From: Bryoerythrophyllum caledonicum
Lineage: Eukaryota; Streptophyta; Bryopsida; Pottiales; Pottiaceae
DNA: 64,000 nt
NCBI GenBank assembly: GCA_963971425.1
Contig: OZ020524.1
Span: 22,125,022-22,189,021 of the forward strand
Reading direction: 5' to 3'
A model generated the notes under the pieces. It worked only from the letters and a program-made list of their open reading frames with translations, was not told where the DNA came from and searched no databases. Below are positions 34,365 to 46,640 of this stretch, one piece after another; position 1 is the stretch's first letter; every line of letters begins with the position of its first letter. A program made the translations under genes and the position numbers.

Positions 34365-34462
34365 TAGTATTTAGTGTTCAAAACACTAATTGCGTACTCT
34401 AATACTACATTGTTGACATATAGTATTAGAGTACATAATTAGTGTTTGAATACTAAATACTA
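34365..34462. repeat. Long inverted repeat (hairpin), about 42-bp arms
   Basis: The left arm 34365-34407 begins TAGTATTTAGTGTTCAAAAC. The right arm 34421-34462 is its near-perfect reverse complement, with a 13-bp loop. It could be a compact foldback transposon or a small-RNA-producing hairpin. Wording (ATTTAGTGTT) also occurs around 20954-21641, so the two may be related. Confidence 0.7.
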
Positions 34463-35029
34463 AAAATAGTGTGGTATCAGTCGCCCTAAAATCTCAAATC
34501 TTGATTACCTTGTACTTAACTATGGATACAAACATTACGAAAATGGTAGCAAAGATGGATGGTTGGTATGGGTACAAGAATAGAATACTCTAATAACAAT
34601 GACATGGATCTATAAGGATTTATTTCAATCACTTATAAACTAATTACAAATAAGTCATCTTTCAATTTTTAAAAAATGGAATTAAGCTTCTCACTCAAAG
34701 TTCAAAGTACCAATAGATTTGGTTTGTGAAACCACTATGTTGCTTGAGTTAAACCTTTATCCCCTTGAGGTTGAACAATCATATATAGGTTGTTTTGGCA
34801 CAAAAACCTTTGCAGCAAGTGCTATATGCCACGTTGAAGGAAAAAATAGACCATGAATTAGAGGTGGATGAAGATGAGCATCTACTGAAACCATTGCCAC
34901 TACAATAAGTGCAAGCATTGACGAGCTACAATAATTCTTGTGAATTGAGTTTGTAGATTTTTGTGTTGTAATGTACCCAATGTATAGATGTCATTTTGCA
35001 TGATCTATAACACTTGTAGATTCTCACAT

Positions 35030-36321
35030 GCCATAGTCAAGAGGCCGACCATCAAAATTTGAGCCCAAACAATGGCAAGAGGCCTGACTCTTTGTCTAAA
35101 AACATACATTTACCTGTAAGGTACCGTGATAGTTTCACACCAAGAACACTTCAAAATTATTGGATTCTAGTGCAATGATTAAAGAAGGAAACAAAAAATT
35201 CAATTTCTAATTTTGATTGTAGGATCTCAAATAAGACTTTTTAAGTAACATACTCACAAAATTTCATAAACTTTGACGGTTCGGATTAAAAGATTTCCGG
35301 GTTTTATAGTCAAACATATGATTCATTTTCTTCCATGTGTTTAGTGGATCACCAGGCTTTGACTTCACTTGGTGTCCAATTTTTGCACTACACAAGGTCT
35401 AAATCCATTACCATTGTGTTAAGCATGATTTTAGTTTCTTATACACCAAATTTTATAGGTAGAAGAGGGGTGTAGCATATTCAAAACAATTGTGCAAGGA
35501 GTGGAGGTTCAAAAATTACCAAATAGCGTTCTAATTTTTTATGAACTTAATATGTTATAGATTGATAATCCAAGTGGTCAATAAGAATATTTACACTACA
35601 TATTGTTGTAAAACAAAAAAAATATAAAAATATGAAGATCTCTAAGTTTAATGTGGAAAAGAAGAAGTTTTATTGGTACCTTACCTGAAAATGTGTGACA
35701 ATGTGTGAAAATGTTTGACTTGGGTTAATATGCTATTTTTCACTATAGACAAGAACCTTATTTTGACAATATGAAGGGAAAAAATATTACTTGCTAGTAT
35801 TGAAAATCTTACAGTCAATAGACTGTCCTAGCAAAAAAATTTGGAGGTGCCCAAAGTGCCCGCTGTCCCCATTTGAAATTCAAAACCCTATAATTTTTCC
35901 ATTACATGTCGGATTTAGGAAAAAATTGTTCTTCCATTGAGGTATTAGTAATGTCCTTTTACAATAATAATTTCAGAATGGAATGTTGGAAACTGATACC
36001 GTAGGAACCTGACCATACTTTCAAAAGGTCCATTTTTACACTTGGTCCTTTAGGGGTTAAATATTATAATTTGAAGGAAGTTGGCGGCATATCAAAGGAA
36101 GTTTGGGTCGACTAAAAACAAGGATCCAAGTTTGCAACGAGTGGCCGTCACTTTGGCGCCAAAACTCTCTAAAAGTGTTGCCATATAGGCACAATGGAGG
36201 GTGCCAGCCTTTGGGCTTTGGCCTTAAATGTGAAGGTCGAGAGGCCAAATTTTGGCTACTCTTGAAATCTCATTGGTGGAAAGCAATGGCCTCTCGACCT
36301 TGGTCTTGGTGTGAAAAGGCC
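35030..36321 (+). mobile_element. Family E MITE interrupted by a family A element
   Basis: The left part 35030-35109 has CAAGAGGCCGACC, then CAATGGCAAGAGGCC. The right part 36061-36321 has GGAAGTTTGGGTCGAC, AACTCTCTAAAAGTGTTGCC and the terminal CTCGACCTTGGTCTTGGTGT, then AAGGCC. It follows the same order as the intact copy at 54583-54946. The 951-bp family A element lies between the two parts. Confidence 0.7.
35110..36060 (+). mobile_element. Family A long element, copy 2 (951 bp), nested in family E
   Basis: The right end reads CACTTGGTCCTTTAGGGGTT plus AA. The left end (TTTACCTGTAAGGTACCGTG) is mutated from TTAACCCCTAAGGTACCAAG. The same length and block order as 11219-12169. No coding capacity. 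Confidence 0.75.
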
Positions 36322-36732
36322 CATAGAGATTAAAGTTTGACATTCTATTTCCATTAAAAACAACTCAAAGAAAAAAAATAATGCAAATCCTGAGATTGTG
36401 GTAATAGTCCCTGGTCACCGAAGGATTAAACTACTGGGAATAGTGTCCTCTACCTTATGAATATGTAAGTTGGACAAAGTGATGGCACATTGGCAGCTTT
36501 TCTAAGTGATTTTGCTTTGGATCCGGGGCAGAGGATCTAGACAACCGACCATTCCATGGTGCCATGGAGTGAACCCAGGAGAACCAGAGCAACAAGTGTT
36601 GTTTATTTAACACACATCACTAAATTTGCAGCCTTGAGATTATTCCTATGGACAGGTGTTTCTGTGCACTTTCATTGAGATTCCACACTACACTCGGTTG
36701 GTAAAATTCAGTGATGGAATCTACGTTGTGGT

Positions 36733-36830
36733 TGAAGAAAAAGAAGAACTTTAGTCTTCGAAGGAGATTGGCGTGAATATAGTGTTTGTTCATTCTCTTC
36801 ACTAAGCATATGGCCACAGGAGCAGGAACA
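36733..36830 (-). mobile_element. SINE 3'-tail fragment, inverted, next to the LINE 5' end
   Basis: In reverse this reads GTGAAGAGAATGAACAAACA, then CTATATTCACGCC, then TCTCCTTCG and ends TTCTTCTTTTTCTTC, matching the tail of the SINE at 48930-49202. Only the tail survives. The preceding 36322-36732 shows no gene. Confidence 0.7.
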
Positions 36831-37172
36831 CACAGGAACTAACGGCAGGTCTTGCGCGGCACCCATAATTCGACCAAGAGACCCAGACAAGCGCCGAAGT
36901 CACTCAACACTCTTCATCAACTTAAAAAGAGGGTGGGAAGAAGAACGGAGCACACAGGTGATCAAGAAGAAGCACGCAACACGCAGCACCAACTCAAGAC
37001 CAAAGGAGAGAAGACCAACACAACACAGAGAGGACCTCGGAGAAGCACATCATACAAGGTGGAAGGACCTGCACGAGCATCCAGCCAGCCCAACAACGCT
37101 ACACGAGCCCCCTGCTCGTGCCTAAGACCCACTACAACGTGCCTGTAACTCAACACATCGTGCCATATTAAC

Positions 37173-37613
37173 TTGGTACGTGACAGCGATCTACTGCCGA
37201 GAGCCAGCGACATACTGCCAAGAGCCAGCGACATACTACCGAGAGCCAGCGACCTACTGCCGAGAGCCAGCGACCTATTGCAGAGAGCCAACAACCTACT
37301 GCCGAGAGCCAGCGACCTCTCATTCTACACCAACGGTCTGCCACACCAAGTTCAAAAGCTGCACCAGTCGAAGTGCGACCCTCGCCACTGTGCCTATGAC
37401 CCCATCGACCCTCCACAGTGGGCCAACGACCTGCTCAAAATCCCCTGCGACCTACCTCACCTCAACAAACTACTCCAACACCCAGGGACCGCTCCAACGA
37501 CCTCCTACACCAACAAATCAATGCCCTCCCATCCAAGAAAACAGGTAAGCCCCCCCCCAAAAGATACGTTTCTCACCTCTCTTCCTTTTGTTACAAATCT
37601 AATAACAAGATAA
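37173..37613 (+). pseudogene. Open frame in the LINE 5' leader over the 21-bp repeat
   Basis: 146 codons, beginning with RASDILP-type heptapeptide repeats encoded by the 21-bp array and followed by a Pro/His-rich tail. A second frame reads the same array as EPATYCR repeats. No family recognised; it may be untranslated leader kept open by a repeat whose unit is a multiple of three. Confidence 0.25.
37186..37318 (+). repeat. 21-bp tandem repeat in the LINE 5' leader, about 6 units
   Basis: The unit GCGACCTACTGCCGAGAGCC(A) is repeated with 1-3 changes per unit. Tandem 5' monomers act as promoters in several LINE lineages; that role here is inference. Confidence 0.9.
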
Positions 37614-37676
37614 ATAAGACAACAAGTAGAGATAATAATATGTCTTACAAAACGAAACCTTAGATTTGAGGAAAAC

Positions 37677-39271
37677 ATGGACATAGATGGAGTGGGAACT
37701 AGTTCAACAATAAATTGGAGAGAGAAAGGAATAAGAAAGAACACAGAGGAAGAAAATGGCAACACCAAGAAGAGCAAGAGCACCCAAGAAAAAATAAGCC
37801 AATCCCCTCCCCTTACCGCAATGACCATGTCTCTCAAGTTTTGGCTAGGATTTGAAGACATGGAACACCTTGCAATCGAAGAAGGGCTAGAAGAACTCCT
37901 ATACGACGAAAATGTGGAAGATATGGTGACTAGAGGATTCCAGGAGCACAAGGCAAAGGAGTTCAAGATGTCAAAGGTGACCTATCCAAGGATACCCCAG
38001 CTCTATTATCCCATTGCACGGGCGGGAAGCTAGGAGCAACACTACAACATCACCCAGACTCCCCAACACACCAAAGTCAACGGTGCCACAGGTTTGGCAC
38101 ATGGTTTCCATGTGGTTATCCACTTTGAACCCCCTCCTTCCATTCTATTGCATGATGATGTTCACAAAATGATAACACATAGACTTGATAGCATGGACAT
38201 TAAACTAGGAGAAGGAGTTATGGACCCTATCTATATACATTGTCATAGTGTTAAGAGAGGTGGGCAAAAAGGAGTGTGGACCGGCATGTTCAAACTTCAC
38301 TTACTAAACCCCGAAACCGATCCTCTCATGTTGTTAAAAGGAATTAGACCTTTCATTCTCACCATAAACAACCAAAACACCATTGGGAAAGTATGTAAAG
38401 CCTACCCCCAAATTGCTAATGCTTCTAACCTCTCCGTGCAAGCGCGTAGTGACACATTGATAGGTATTTCCGCACACCAACTCTTCAAGGACATCCTCAT
38501 CAACAACTTCAAACGTGGCCAAGACTATGAGATCACGGGAGTGTCCAAGGGAGAAGGAGATCCCCATGCCTTCATTGCCACCACTACTCCTATACAAACC
38601 TCCAAGATCCAACTTCAACACATCACCACCCACCACGAAGTCATCAAGGCAAGGAAGACCTATAACGGTGGTCGTATGAGCCCCGAGACCAAGGCAAGGA
38701 AAGATGCAATATTCCTCACCCTCTCTCCATTACCTCTTCTCATGAATGTACAAGATGTCACTAATGCTATCCAAAAAATCATGGGAGTGCATAATGTTAA
38801 GTCCATATGGTTTCATAAGGAAATTGGAGGTAGGCACAATGGCAAAGCTAACGTGGAATGTGCTAACCCAATAGTATACAAGCAATTTGTTAGAAAACAC
38901 TTCGACATTGGTGACAATTTTGTAGACTTCACCCTACATTGGAAGAGCTTGGAAGGCACACAACCCCCACGGAGGAGCAAATCAACGCATTTGGCTTCAA
39001 CGACATAAATGCCGCTATGGTCAACACCGTTGCAACCTTCAAGATACAAGACACTCCGACCGCCATCACCAAAAAAGAGTTGAAGGAGACCTTGGAAGAG
39101 AACAACAAAAAGGTGATAGAAGAAAGCAAGAGGTACACCGACATCCTCCACAACTCCTTGATGGAACACCTAGACAAGATGGAGGAAGCCATGAACACCA
39201 CAAGGCTTGCATTCCAAGCCATGAAAGGAAGAATGCCACCAAGACTAGAAGATAGACCGCCAAACATGTAA
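37677..39271 (+). pseudogene. LINE ORF1 protein (RRM-like and coiled coil), broken
   Basis: ORF1 proteins bind the element RNA and help assemble the particle. The frame starts at ATG 37677 (MDIDGVGTSSTINWREKG) and has one TAG at 38031, then runs to about 38940. There a frameshift moves to the frame that ends at 39271. After an acidic helix (FEDMEHLAIEEGLEELLY) a central ordered region contains an RRM-like segment (DAIFLTLSPLPLLMNVQD, then VKSIWFHKEIGG, GKANVECAN). The shifted C-terminal part is helical and coiled-coil-like (KELKETLEENNKKVIEES). No CCHC knuckle is visible here. The RRM call rests on pattern only. One stop and one frameshift in about 530 codons suggest a fairly recent copy. Confidence 0.6.
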
Positions 39272-40360
39272 AGATCAAAGACCTCAAGGTAATACATAGT
39301 TACCAATTAGTATTTACTACCCTACACATACCGTATTCTACTAGTAGAAAATACAACTACCTCACTAGTATAATACTCATAGAAATCCTTACATACTTCA
39401 AAATTATATACAAATATTGTACCATTCTTTATACAAATAAAAAATACATACTACACTACGAGTATGCCTACATAATATCCAAATACTTCACCGTATACCA
39501 AACAAGTACTAAATACTACGTCCTACATACAAAATACAAATACCATTCGAACTACTACATCTACTATACCGAATACGAATACCAAATAATAAATTTAAAA
39601 AACTATATAAATACATACATACAAACACACAAACATAAATACAATTCTAAAACACATACCCAAACAAATACACAAAAAACCACATACCTAAATACTCCAA
39701 AAAGCACATACACAAAAACACAAACAAATAGGACAAAAAATTATTAAAAAATACACATAAAAATACATAATAAAAAATACACACACAAATACTTGTACAT
39801 AAATGCACGCGCACATACACCTATACACAAAACATTAAAAAAACAAGCAAACACTAACAAAAAGCTGCACCATAATACAAACAAGAAAAAACAACACAAA
39901 AATAGAAACATAAACATAAAACAACACAAAAACACAAACATAAACAAAAAACAACTAAAAAATACAAACACAAATATAAACAATAAAACACATAAAAATA
40001 CAACTACACATAACATGCACAACAAAAACAAAACTACCACCATAACCACAAGAAAAGACACAATCCCGCCCATTAACCAAGAAATAAAAACTAAAACACC
40101 AAAAAATCGTTATACAACTCGCTATCACTACACTCGCCATAACTACGAATATCACTACACTTGCCATAACTACGAATACAAATACAACAACCTCACCGAA
40201 CAAAGAGGCACATAAATTCCCAAAAAAACACAACTCTAAGACCGCAAGAAAACACAAAATAATAACACAGAAGAGAAGTACTACAAAACACTCCGCCAAA
40301 CCCAAGCACATAAAACTACTACTATTTTAAAGCGGAGACGTAGAAACCAACCCGGGACCC
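39272..40360 (+). other. LINE inter-ORF spacer, A/C-rich low complexity
   Basis: Very A- and C-rich with hardly any G; open frames here (for example 39793-40215, Asn/Lys/Thr-rich) are compositional. A 30-bp unit (TATCACTACACTCGCCATAA...) is duplicated at 40122-40180. Confidence 0.7.
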
Positions 40361-42250
40361 ATGCCTAATATACTAAAAAGACACCCTACATCACATAAGA
40401 GAAATGCCAAAATATACTTCATACCGAATACCATAAAATTCCAACCGGAATATAAACACATTACAAAATCCTTCGCACCTTTCTTCAAAAATACACATAC
40501 ATTACACCACATACAAAACACTACGTACCCAAACATTGCCCAATACATACAACAAAAAAATATGCACCCACCACCCCACATCCTATATGCCCTAATAGTC
40601 ACCACACACCCACACATAGACGATTGCAACCATCTCCTAAATCCACAAAATTTGAACACAATTACATGGACCAATACACTTCTACAAACTTTACTAAATT
40701 TACAAAACCCACCGGAACGACACATTTACACTCCACACCCTTATACTGAATTCCTGGTAAACAACCAAAATATTATAAACCATGAGAACTCAATACATAA
40801 AAGACTATACGACTTCTTATATACCCAAGACATACGACCCTCAAATGATATAATAAAACTAAAATTCCCTTACCTTCCTAACAACCTCATAAATGAATCA
40901 TTAAAATGTCTAGACCCTATACCAGAATACACCCACCCACCCCCACCTCTTCCCTACATCCCTCCACAAAATCAAAACATTAGAACAAACCAAGAAAATA
41001 CATACATAATCACATGGAATGCCTCCTCACTAAACACTGCCCTTCCTAGCTTACAAACTTTAGTCACAGACACAGACACACCACCGGCCCTCATAGTTAT
41101 ACAAGAAACAAAACTAACCGCCACAAAATCTACAAAATATTTACAAAATATATTTCAAAATTATAAACTCATCTTTAACAATACACATGCACTTACAAGA
41201 TGCATGCAACAACGGAGACCATACACACCGGGCCGCGGTGGCCTCCTTACATTAATACACAAAAAATATACATTCCCAGGCAATATTAACAAAATCCTTA
41301 CCCCAATGTACATATCACCATACATTCAAATAATTAAAATCACTAATCACCCACTACAACCATGGTTAATCTTTCACATGTATATGCCATCCCATCCCGA
41401 AGATACTAGATTTCTTTTAGATATACAAAACACTATTACATCCCAAATTAATAATAATCCCAATCATACATACCTATTATGTGGAGACTTCAACAGAGAC
41501 ATAGCGCTAATTGGCCGCCAAAATGGAAACCGTCATACTCCCCCTCAAAACATTGATTACCAATGGCATCGCTTTACAGAAAACTTAAACTTCACTTACA
41601 TCAATACTGATACACAATTCTCTAGACAAGGTGGCTATAATTATAGTGACTGGAGTCTAATCGATGGATTCTATATAAATACAAACAACAATACACAATA
41701 CACCTCCACAACAAACAAAGATATTATTCTCAACTCGGACCACTCACCCGTACAATTGCACATTCCAAATAACACACTAATTAGTAGAACTCCTATAATC
41801 CCAAACAAAGACACTATACGCATACTCAACCCCATCCCAAAAACCAACATAGAAAAATTCAATACAAAATTTTTCGAAGAAAACTCCGTACAAATAGACT
41901 CCCTCACAAACATTCTTGAAAATAATAGTCAATTAACACAAGCACAATGGCAAGAGGCATGCCACACCCTAGACAAACTCATCAATAAAATCTCTGATAC
42001 ACTAGAACAAACCTGTAGAGCACACTCATTACCTCAAATGACAAATAGAACTTCTCAACAAGGCGGTTACCTACCCCGCAAACTCTCTAAAACTTGGAAA
42101 CAACACTTAACCACATACCATAATATACGCAAAACCATTAGAATTATAAAAAACAACCCTCAATGGCGTAACTACTCCATATACAATGAACTACTAAATA
42201 TACAACACATCCAAATCCCTACCCCGCCGCCTCCGGACCTTCCCCACGAT
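40361..42250 (+). pseudogene. LINE ORF2, N-terminal part: AP endonuclease
   Basis: A long open frame of more than 620 codons. The first ~200 residues are not assigned. The apurinic/apyrimidinic-type endonuclease follows at about 41005-41770, with ITWNASSL (metal/DNA site), VIQETKL (catalytic Glu), LLCGDFNRD (Asp-Asn pair), SLIDGFYIN and the closing LNSDHSPVQLH (catalytic Asp-His). All hallmark residues are present. This enzyme nicks target DNA to prime reverse transcription. After it comes a linker with PRKLSKTWKQHLTTYHNIRK. A frameshift near 42250 moves the reading to the next frame. Confidence 0.88.
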
Positions 42251-42252
42251 AC

Positions 42253-45107
42253 ATGGATAAAGACATCGCGCTAATTGCAAAAAATGCCAACATACAAGTC
42301 CGGAAAGTAATCACAAAATTCAACAAAGAAAACATTAAAAAAGCCATCTCAAAATATAGACAACTATACGAAATTAGCCCAAAAAAAATTAACAAAAAAG
42401 TCTTTAAAAACCTTGAATCCCCACCAATGGACTGTATCAAAGATCAATATAATAATATTTTAACTAGCCCCGAAGATATTGCGAATGAAATATTTAACCA
42501 ACAAACAAAAGCCAATAGACCAACAGTACCAACATGCAATTACCAGCCACAACATACAATAGAATGTACATGTGCAGTACGCCAATACCCATGGCAAGAC
42601 CTGGACGGTTATACCCTTCGCAAACGGGGCGAACCAAAAATTCCACTTCATAAAAAACCTCTACAGAGCTACATAGGACACATGCCTTCAAAATCTTGGT
42701 AATAATAAAGCCACAGGCCCAGACCGCATACCAAACTCAATACTCAAAAACATGCCTCCAAGATTTCATAAACTATTATTCCTATTCTTCTCTCACTACT
42801 ATAAACAAAAACAAATACCAAACTCATGGAAATCGAGTACAACAATTTTATTATACAAAAAAGGCGATCCGTCCATGCTACCCAACCATAGGCCAATTAC
42901 ACTAGCTAACACAATATATAAACTCTTTACCAGTACACTCACCTCCATACTATCCTCATACGGCAAAAAATTCAAAATCCTACATGATAGTCAAGAAGGA
43001 TTTAGAGCAGAGAGAAGTACGGCACGACAAATACAAACTATAATAGCTGCACTAGAAGACGCAAAATTTACTAACCAAGATATATACATACTATACATGG
43101 ACTTCAAAAATGCCTTTGGCTCAATTGACCATGCCCGACTTCTAGCAACAATGACGGACCTTGGTTACCCAAAAGAGGCAACTACACTTGTTGGAAACAT
43201 CTATTCTCAATCATCTACTTGCTATACCGGGGAACATTTTGGAAAAACAAAACCTATACCCATCCAAAGAGGAACTATACAAGGGGACAACCTCAGTCCA
43301 TACCTATTCATTATATTGTTAGAACCACTGCTTAGATGGCTAGAAAGAGGCAATAACGGATATACTTTCGGCACATCACAAGTCACAATAAACTCCGCCG
43401 CATACGCGGATGACCTAGCCACCATAACTAACAAAATCAAATCAATCCAAATACAACTCAATAAAATTGATAGATATTGTAAATGGGCTGGCATGGATGT
43501 GGGAGTCCCAAAATGTGCCGCTACCGGATGCCCAAACAAATCTACATTGAACCCTTCCACTTTCAAAGCCCTAATGCAAACCGCTAACATCAACTACCGC
43601 AACCAACCAATTCCTATACTACACCAAAACGAACCATACATATACCTAGGAACAAATCTTGTTTCCTTATTAAAATGGAAAATTCAAATTCACACTACAA
43701 CCACAAAGCTTATCAAACAATGCAAAGAACTAACAACATGTCCAGCCACCATGAAACAAAAAATAAAAATGGTTGATACCGTACTACGCCCAGGTGTGGC
43801 ATACAGTTTTTATGGTGTACCATACTCTATGCCAACCATCAAAAAACTTGATAAAAAAATAATCGCCGTACAAAAAACCATATGTGGATTACCAAAATGT
43901 ATGTCAAACGCAATAACACAACTCCCACATAACCTATTTGGACTTGAAGCCTTCTCCCTAAAAAATGCATATCTCCGATGTATAGGTGAACAACTACAAA
44001 ATGCCTTAAAGGATAAAGGTAGACTTGGAAAAATTTATAATGGATTAACTCATTACATCCTTGCCCGATATAGTGGCGCCGACAACACACCCAGAATTAA
44101 AAAAACCGACTGTATAAGATCACCAATAACATGTACATTCTTCTTATTAAAACATATAGCCCAAGCCCACCTTAAAAGCACACTCCCAAACTTCCTCATT
44201 AACCCTACAACACTTGAAATACTATGGCGGCAAGAAACACTAAACCACAACACACTCAATGCCCAACTCTCCCAAAAGCTCCTACAAAAACTCCTCTCAA
44301 AAAATATTTTTGAACTAATCCAAATTACTCTACTTAACAGCATACACATCATGAACTATGAAGACTTCAAAATCTACCACCTCACGCCAACCAAACTATA
44401 AAAAAGTGGCCTAAATGTTGCTAAACAACTATTTTGCCACCCAACATGCCCCACCACATGTCATACTTCTTGTAATATACACCCATACTCGCATATACTT
44501 AAGGATCCATTCATCACCCTCAACAATAGCATCATCCCAAGAAATATTCCCACACCAATCAATCCCCCTAACCCCACACATACATACCATCCCCGCCCCC
44601 CAACACACATCCCCAAAAACCCTACCACATATCCCATTACCAACATCATACACCATAAACATATCCAACACATAGACACAAATAACATACAAAACACCTA
44701 CACAAAATATCTATGCCAATGGCAATACAATGATAACACATACAATAAATGGCTCCCCCAAAGAGACCTATTTCCAAGACACGACACCAATACCTCCACA
44801 CATAACACCGAAAAATTAAAACAATACTACCAAAAAACCCAAAACAAAACATACTTAGATATCATCCAAGCCCACCACCCACAAGAACAACTTTCAGACT
44901 CAAGATCTGTAACACCACCCATAATTTTTCCACTCTTAAACATTTACACAATAGCATGCAACCCCGAAAAAGATACCCTTACATCCTCAAATAAAATTCT
45001 AATAAATAACGATCAAGCACATCTATATGAAGAAAATGGCCGACACTTATACACCATCCCCATTACTAGACTCCAAATGGTTATGGAATCAATACAATAC
45101 AAAATTT
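42253..45107 (+). pseudogene. LINE ORF2, middle part: reverse transcriptase
   Basis: After a frameshift the frame at 42253-42702 covers the linker (KFNKENIKKAISKYRQLYEI); a second shift near 42690 returns to the first frame. Reverse transcriptase motifs follow: NNKATGPDRIPN (about 42705), PNHRPITLANTIYK, EGFRAERSTARQIQ, the first Asp in YMDFKNAFGSIDHARL, IQRGTIQGDNLSPYLF, the YADD box in AAYADDLATIT (about 43400) and YLGTNL. All three catalytic Asp are intact. The thumb continues to a TAA at 44399; the same frame stays open beyond it to 45107, so this is a single nonsense change rather than the natural end. It makes cDNA on the nicked target. Confidence 0.9.
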
Positions 45108-45780
45108 AAAACCCCCACAAACATCGAATCAACGACCCAATCCTTTGAAACCGAACTAATCTGGTTATACCAAAGGTATAAATACCGAATACCAAAAATT
45201 GACCCCCTAAAAAATGCACAATACACAATACCCACTCCCATTTTAGATTCATTAATCTCATCCTTTAACATTGAACAATCATATTTTTCTTCCCCGGTCA
45301 CATGTTCTACCAAACTAAAAAAATTCTACTCACCTTATGAAAGAGACAAAATATTCGGATCCCTAGGAAAGGCCTTTGACTATAAATGGATTGGCAATGG
45401 TATAGCTCACCCCCACAATGAGAATGATATGGAACAAGCAATTCATTGGGCTCGACTTGCCGCCAAACAAGATCCAAATAACACAAATACAATCATCATC
45501 ACACCGAACAACAATTGGTACCAAAACAACAACCCACACTCAAACCCATTTCCAGATTCCCATATCATTACATTATTTGAAGCAGACACAATACCAAACG
45601 AAGAACCCACTATTCCACCCGAGCTCTAAAAACCCCAAATCCAACAATCTACAATACAAATACTATGCGTCGATCATCAAAATCAAACCCTTGGCTCCCT
45701 CGAACAAATTGCGGAACTCACCTCCATAACAAACAATCTGGACATACAGAGACCCTAAACAAAACTGGCCCCACCAACAC
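44402..45780 (+). pseudogene. LINE ORF2 segment between RT and RNase H, function unassigned
   Basis: About 450 codons separate the thumb from RNase H, far more than the usual linker. The first part (to 45107) stays in the RT frame. A frameshift near 45050 moves to the frame read from 45027, with KWLWNQYNTKFKTPTN and GSLGKAFDYKWIGNGIAHPH, then NTIIITPNNNW. This stretch is ordered-looking, with many aromatic residues. In-frame stops occur at 45627 and about 45757. I cannot name a domain. Confidence 0.55.
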
Positions 45781-45786
45781 CCACAC

Positions 45787-46640
45787 AAACCCCTGTAAAC
45801 AAAAGTAAAAACTGGTCAAAACAAAATTATATCAACAATACAATAAACTACTCCGTCACACCTCCCCCTCTTCCAAACTACCCAACTCATACCACACCAA
45901 AATTTAACCCCGCACACAACTATTACACTGATGGCTCCTTTAAACCACTCGAACAAATTAGCCCGGGCTCCTGGCGCAGAGAAAAAGCTGGATATGGCAT
46001 ATATAACTCTACCGAGGAAATAAAACTAGCCAAAAGACTCCATGGACTACAAAATATACTCAGAGCAGAACTCATGGCCATTCACAAAACACTACAAATC
46101 ATCACAACAGAATACAAAAATGAACCCGCACATATATTCACCGATTGTATAAATGCACTTTACCTACTAAACACTCAAATAGCACACCCTACCCTTCATA
46201 ATAGCCACCCCGACAAAATCATAATAACATCAATGGTCCAAATGTTACAAAACCGTACACATATCACAACCCTCCATAAAGTGAGAGCCCATGCCAACAT
46301 TGATGGCAACGAACAAGCAGACAAATTAGCTAAAGAAGGCCGAGAAAAAACACACAAAAATGCCAAAGACCCACACGAGCATGCCCATGCTACCCCATAC
46401 TACTCTCAAAAAGAAGAATGGCCTTCCAAAGAAGATACCCCTGACAAAGGCCCAATTAGATTTTTGGGCTAATATCTCAAAAAACAAGACCTCTACAACA
46501 ACCTTGATACAATCTCAAAAAATATTCCTAACATAGAGAAATGGACTAACAATAACGACATAGACAATGAACTCTCTACAAACTTCTCGAAAAACCCCAG
46601 CATCTCAGACTCGCAAATAACATGCCTCATCAAATTCTGT
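45787..46640 (+). pseudogene. LINE ORF2 RNase H domain
   Basis: Removes the RNA strand from RNA-DNA hybrids after cDNA synthesis. Catalytic set: YYTDGSF (first Asp, about 45925), LRAELMAIHKTL (Glu, about 46065), HIFTDCINALYLL (second Asp, about 46140), and VRAHANIDGNEQADKLAKEG (His and last Asp, about 46285-46340). All are present and in order. One in-frame TAA at 46470-46472 interrupts the frame, which otherwise runs on without a gap into the CCHC region. Confidence 0.9.

Noticed and set aside
39744..40073. Very hydrophobic minus-strand frames over the LINE spacer, suggesting membrane proteins
   Set aside because: They are a by-product of A/C-rich plus-strand composition read in reverse (T/G-rich gives Phe, Leu, Val, Cys).
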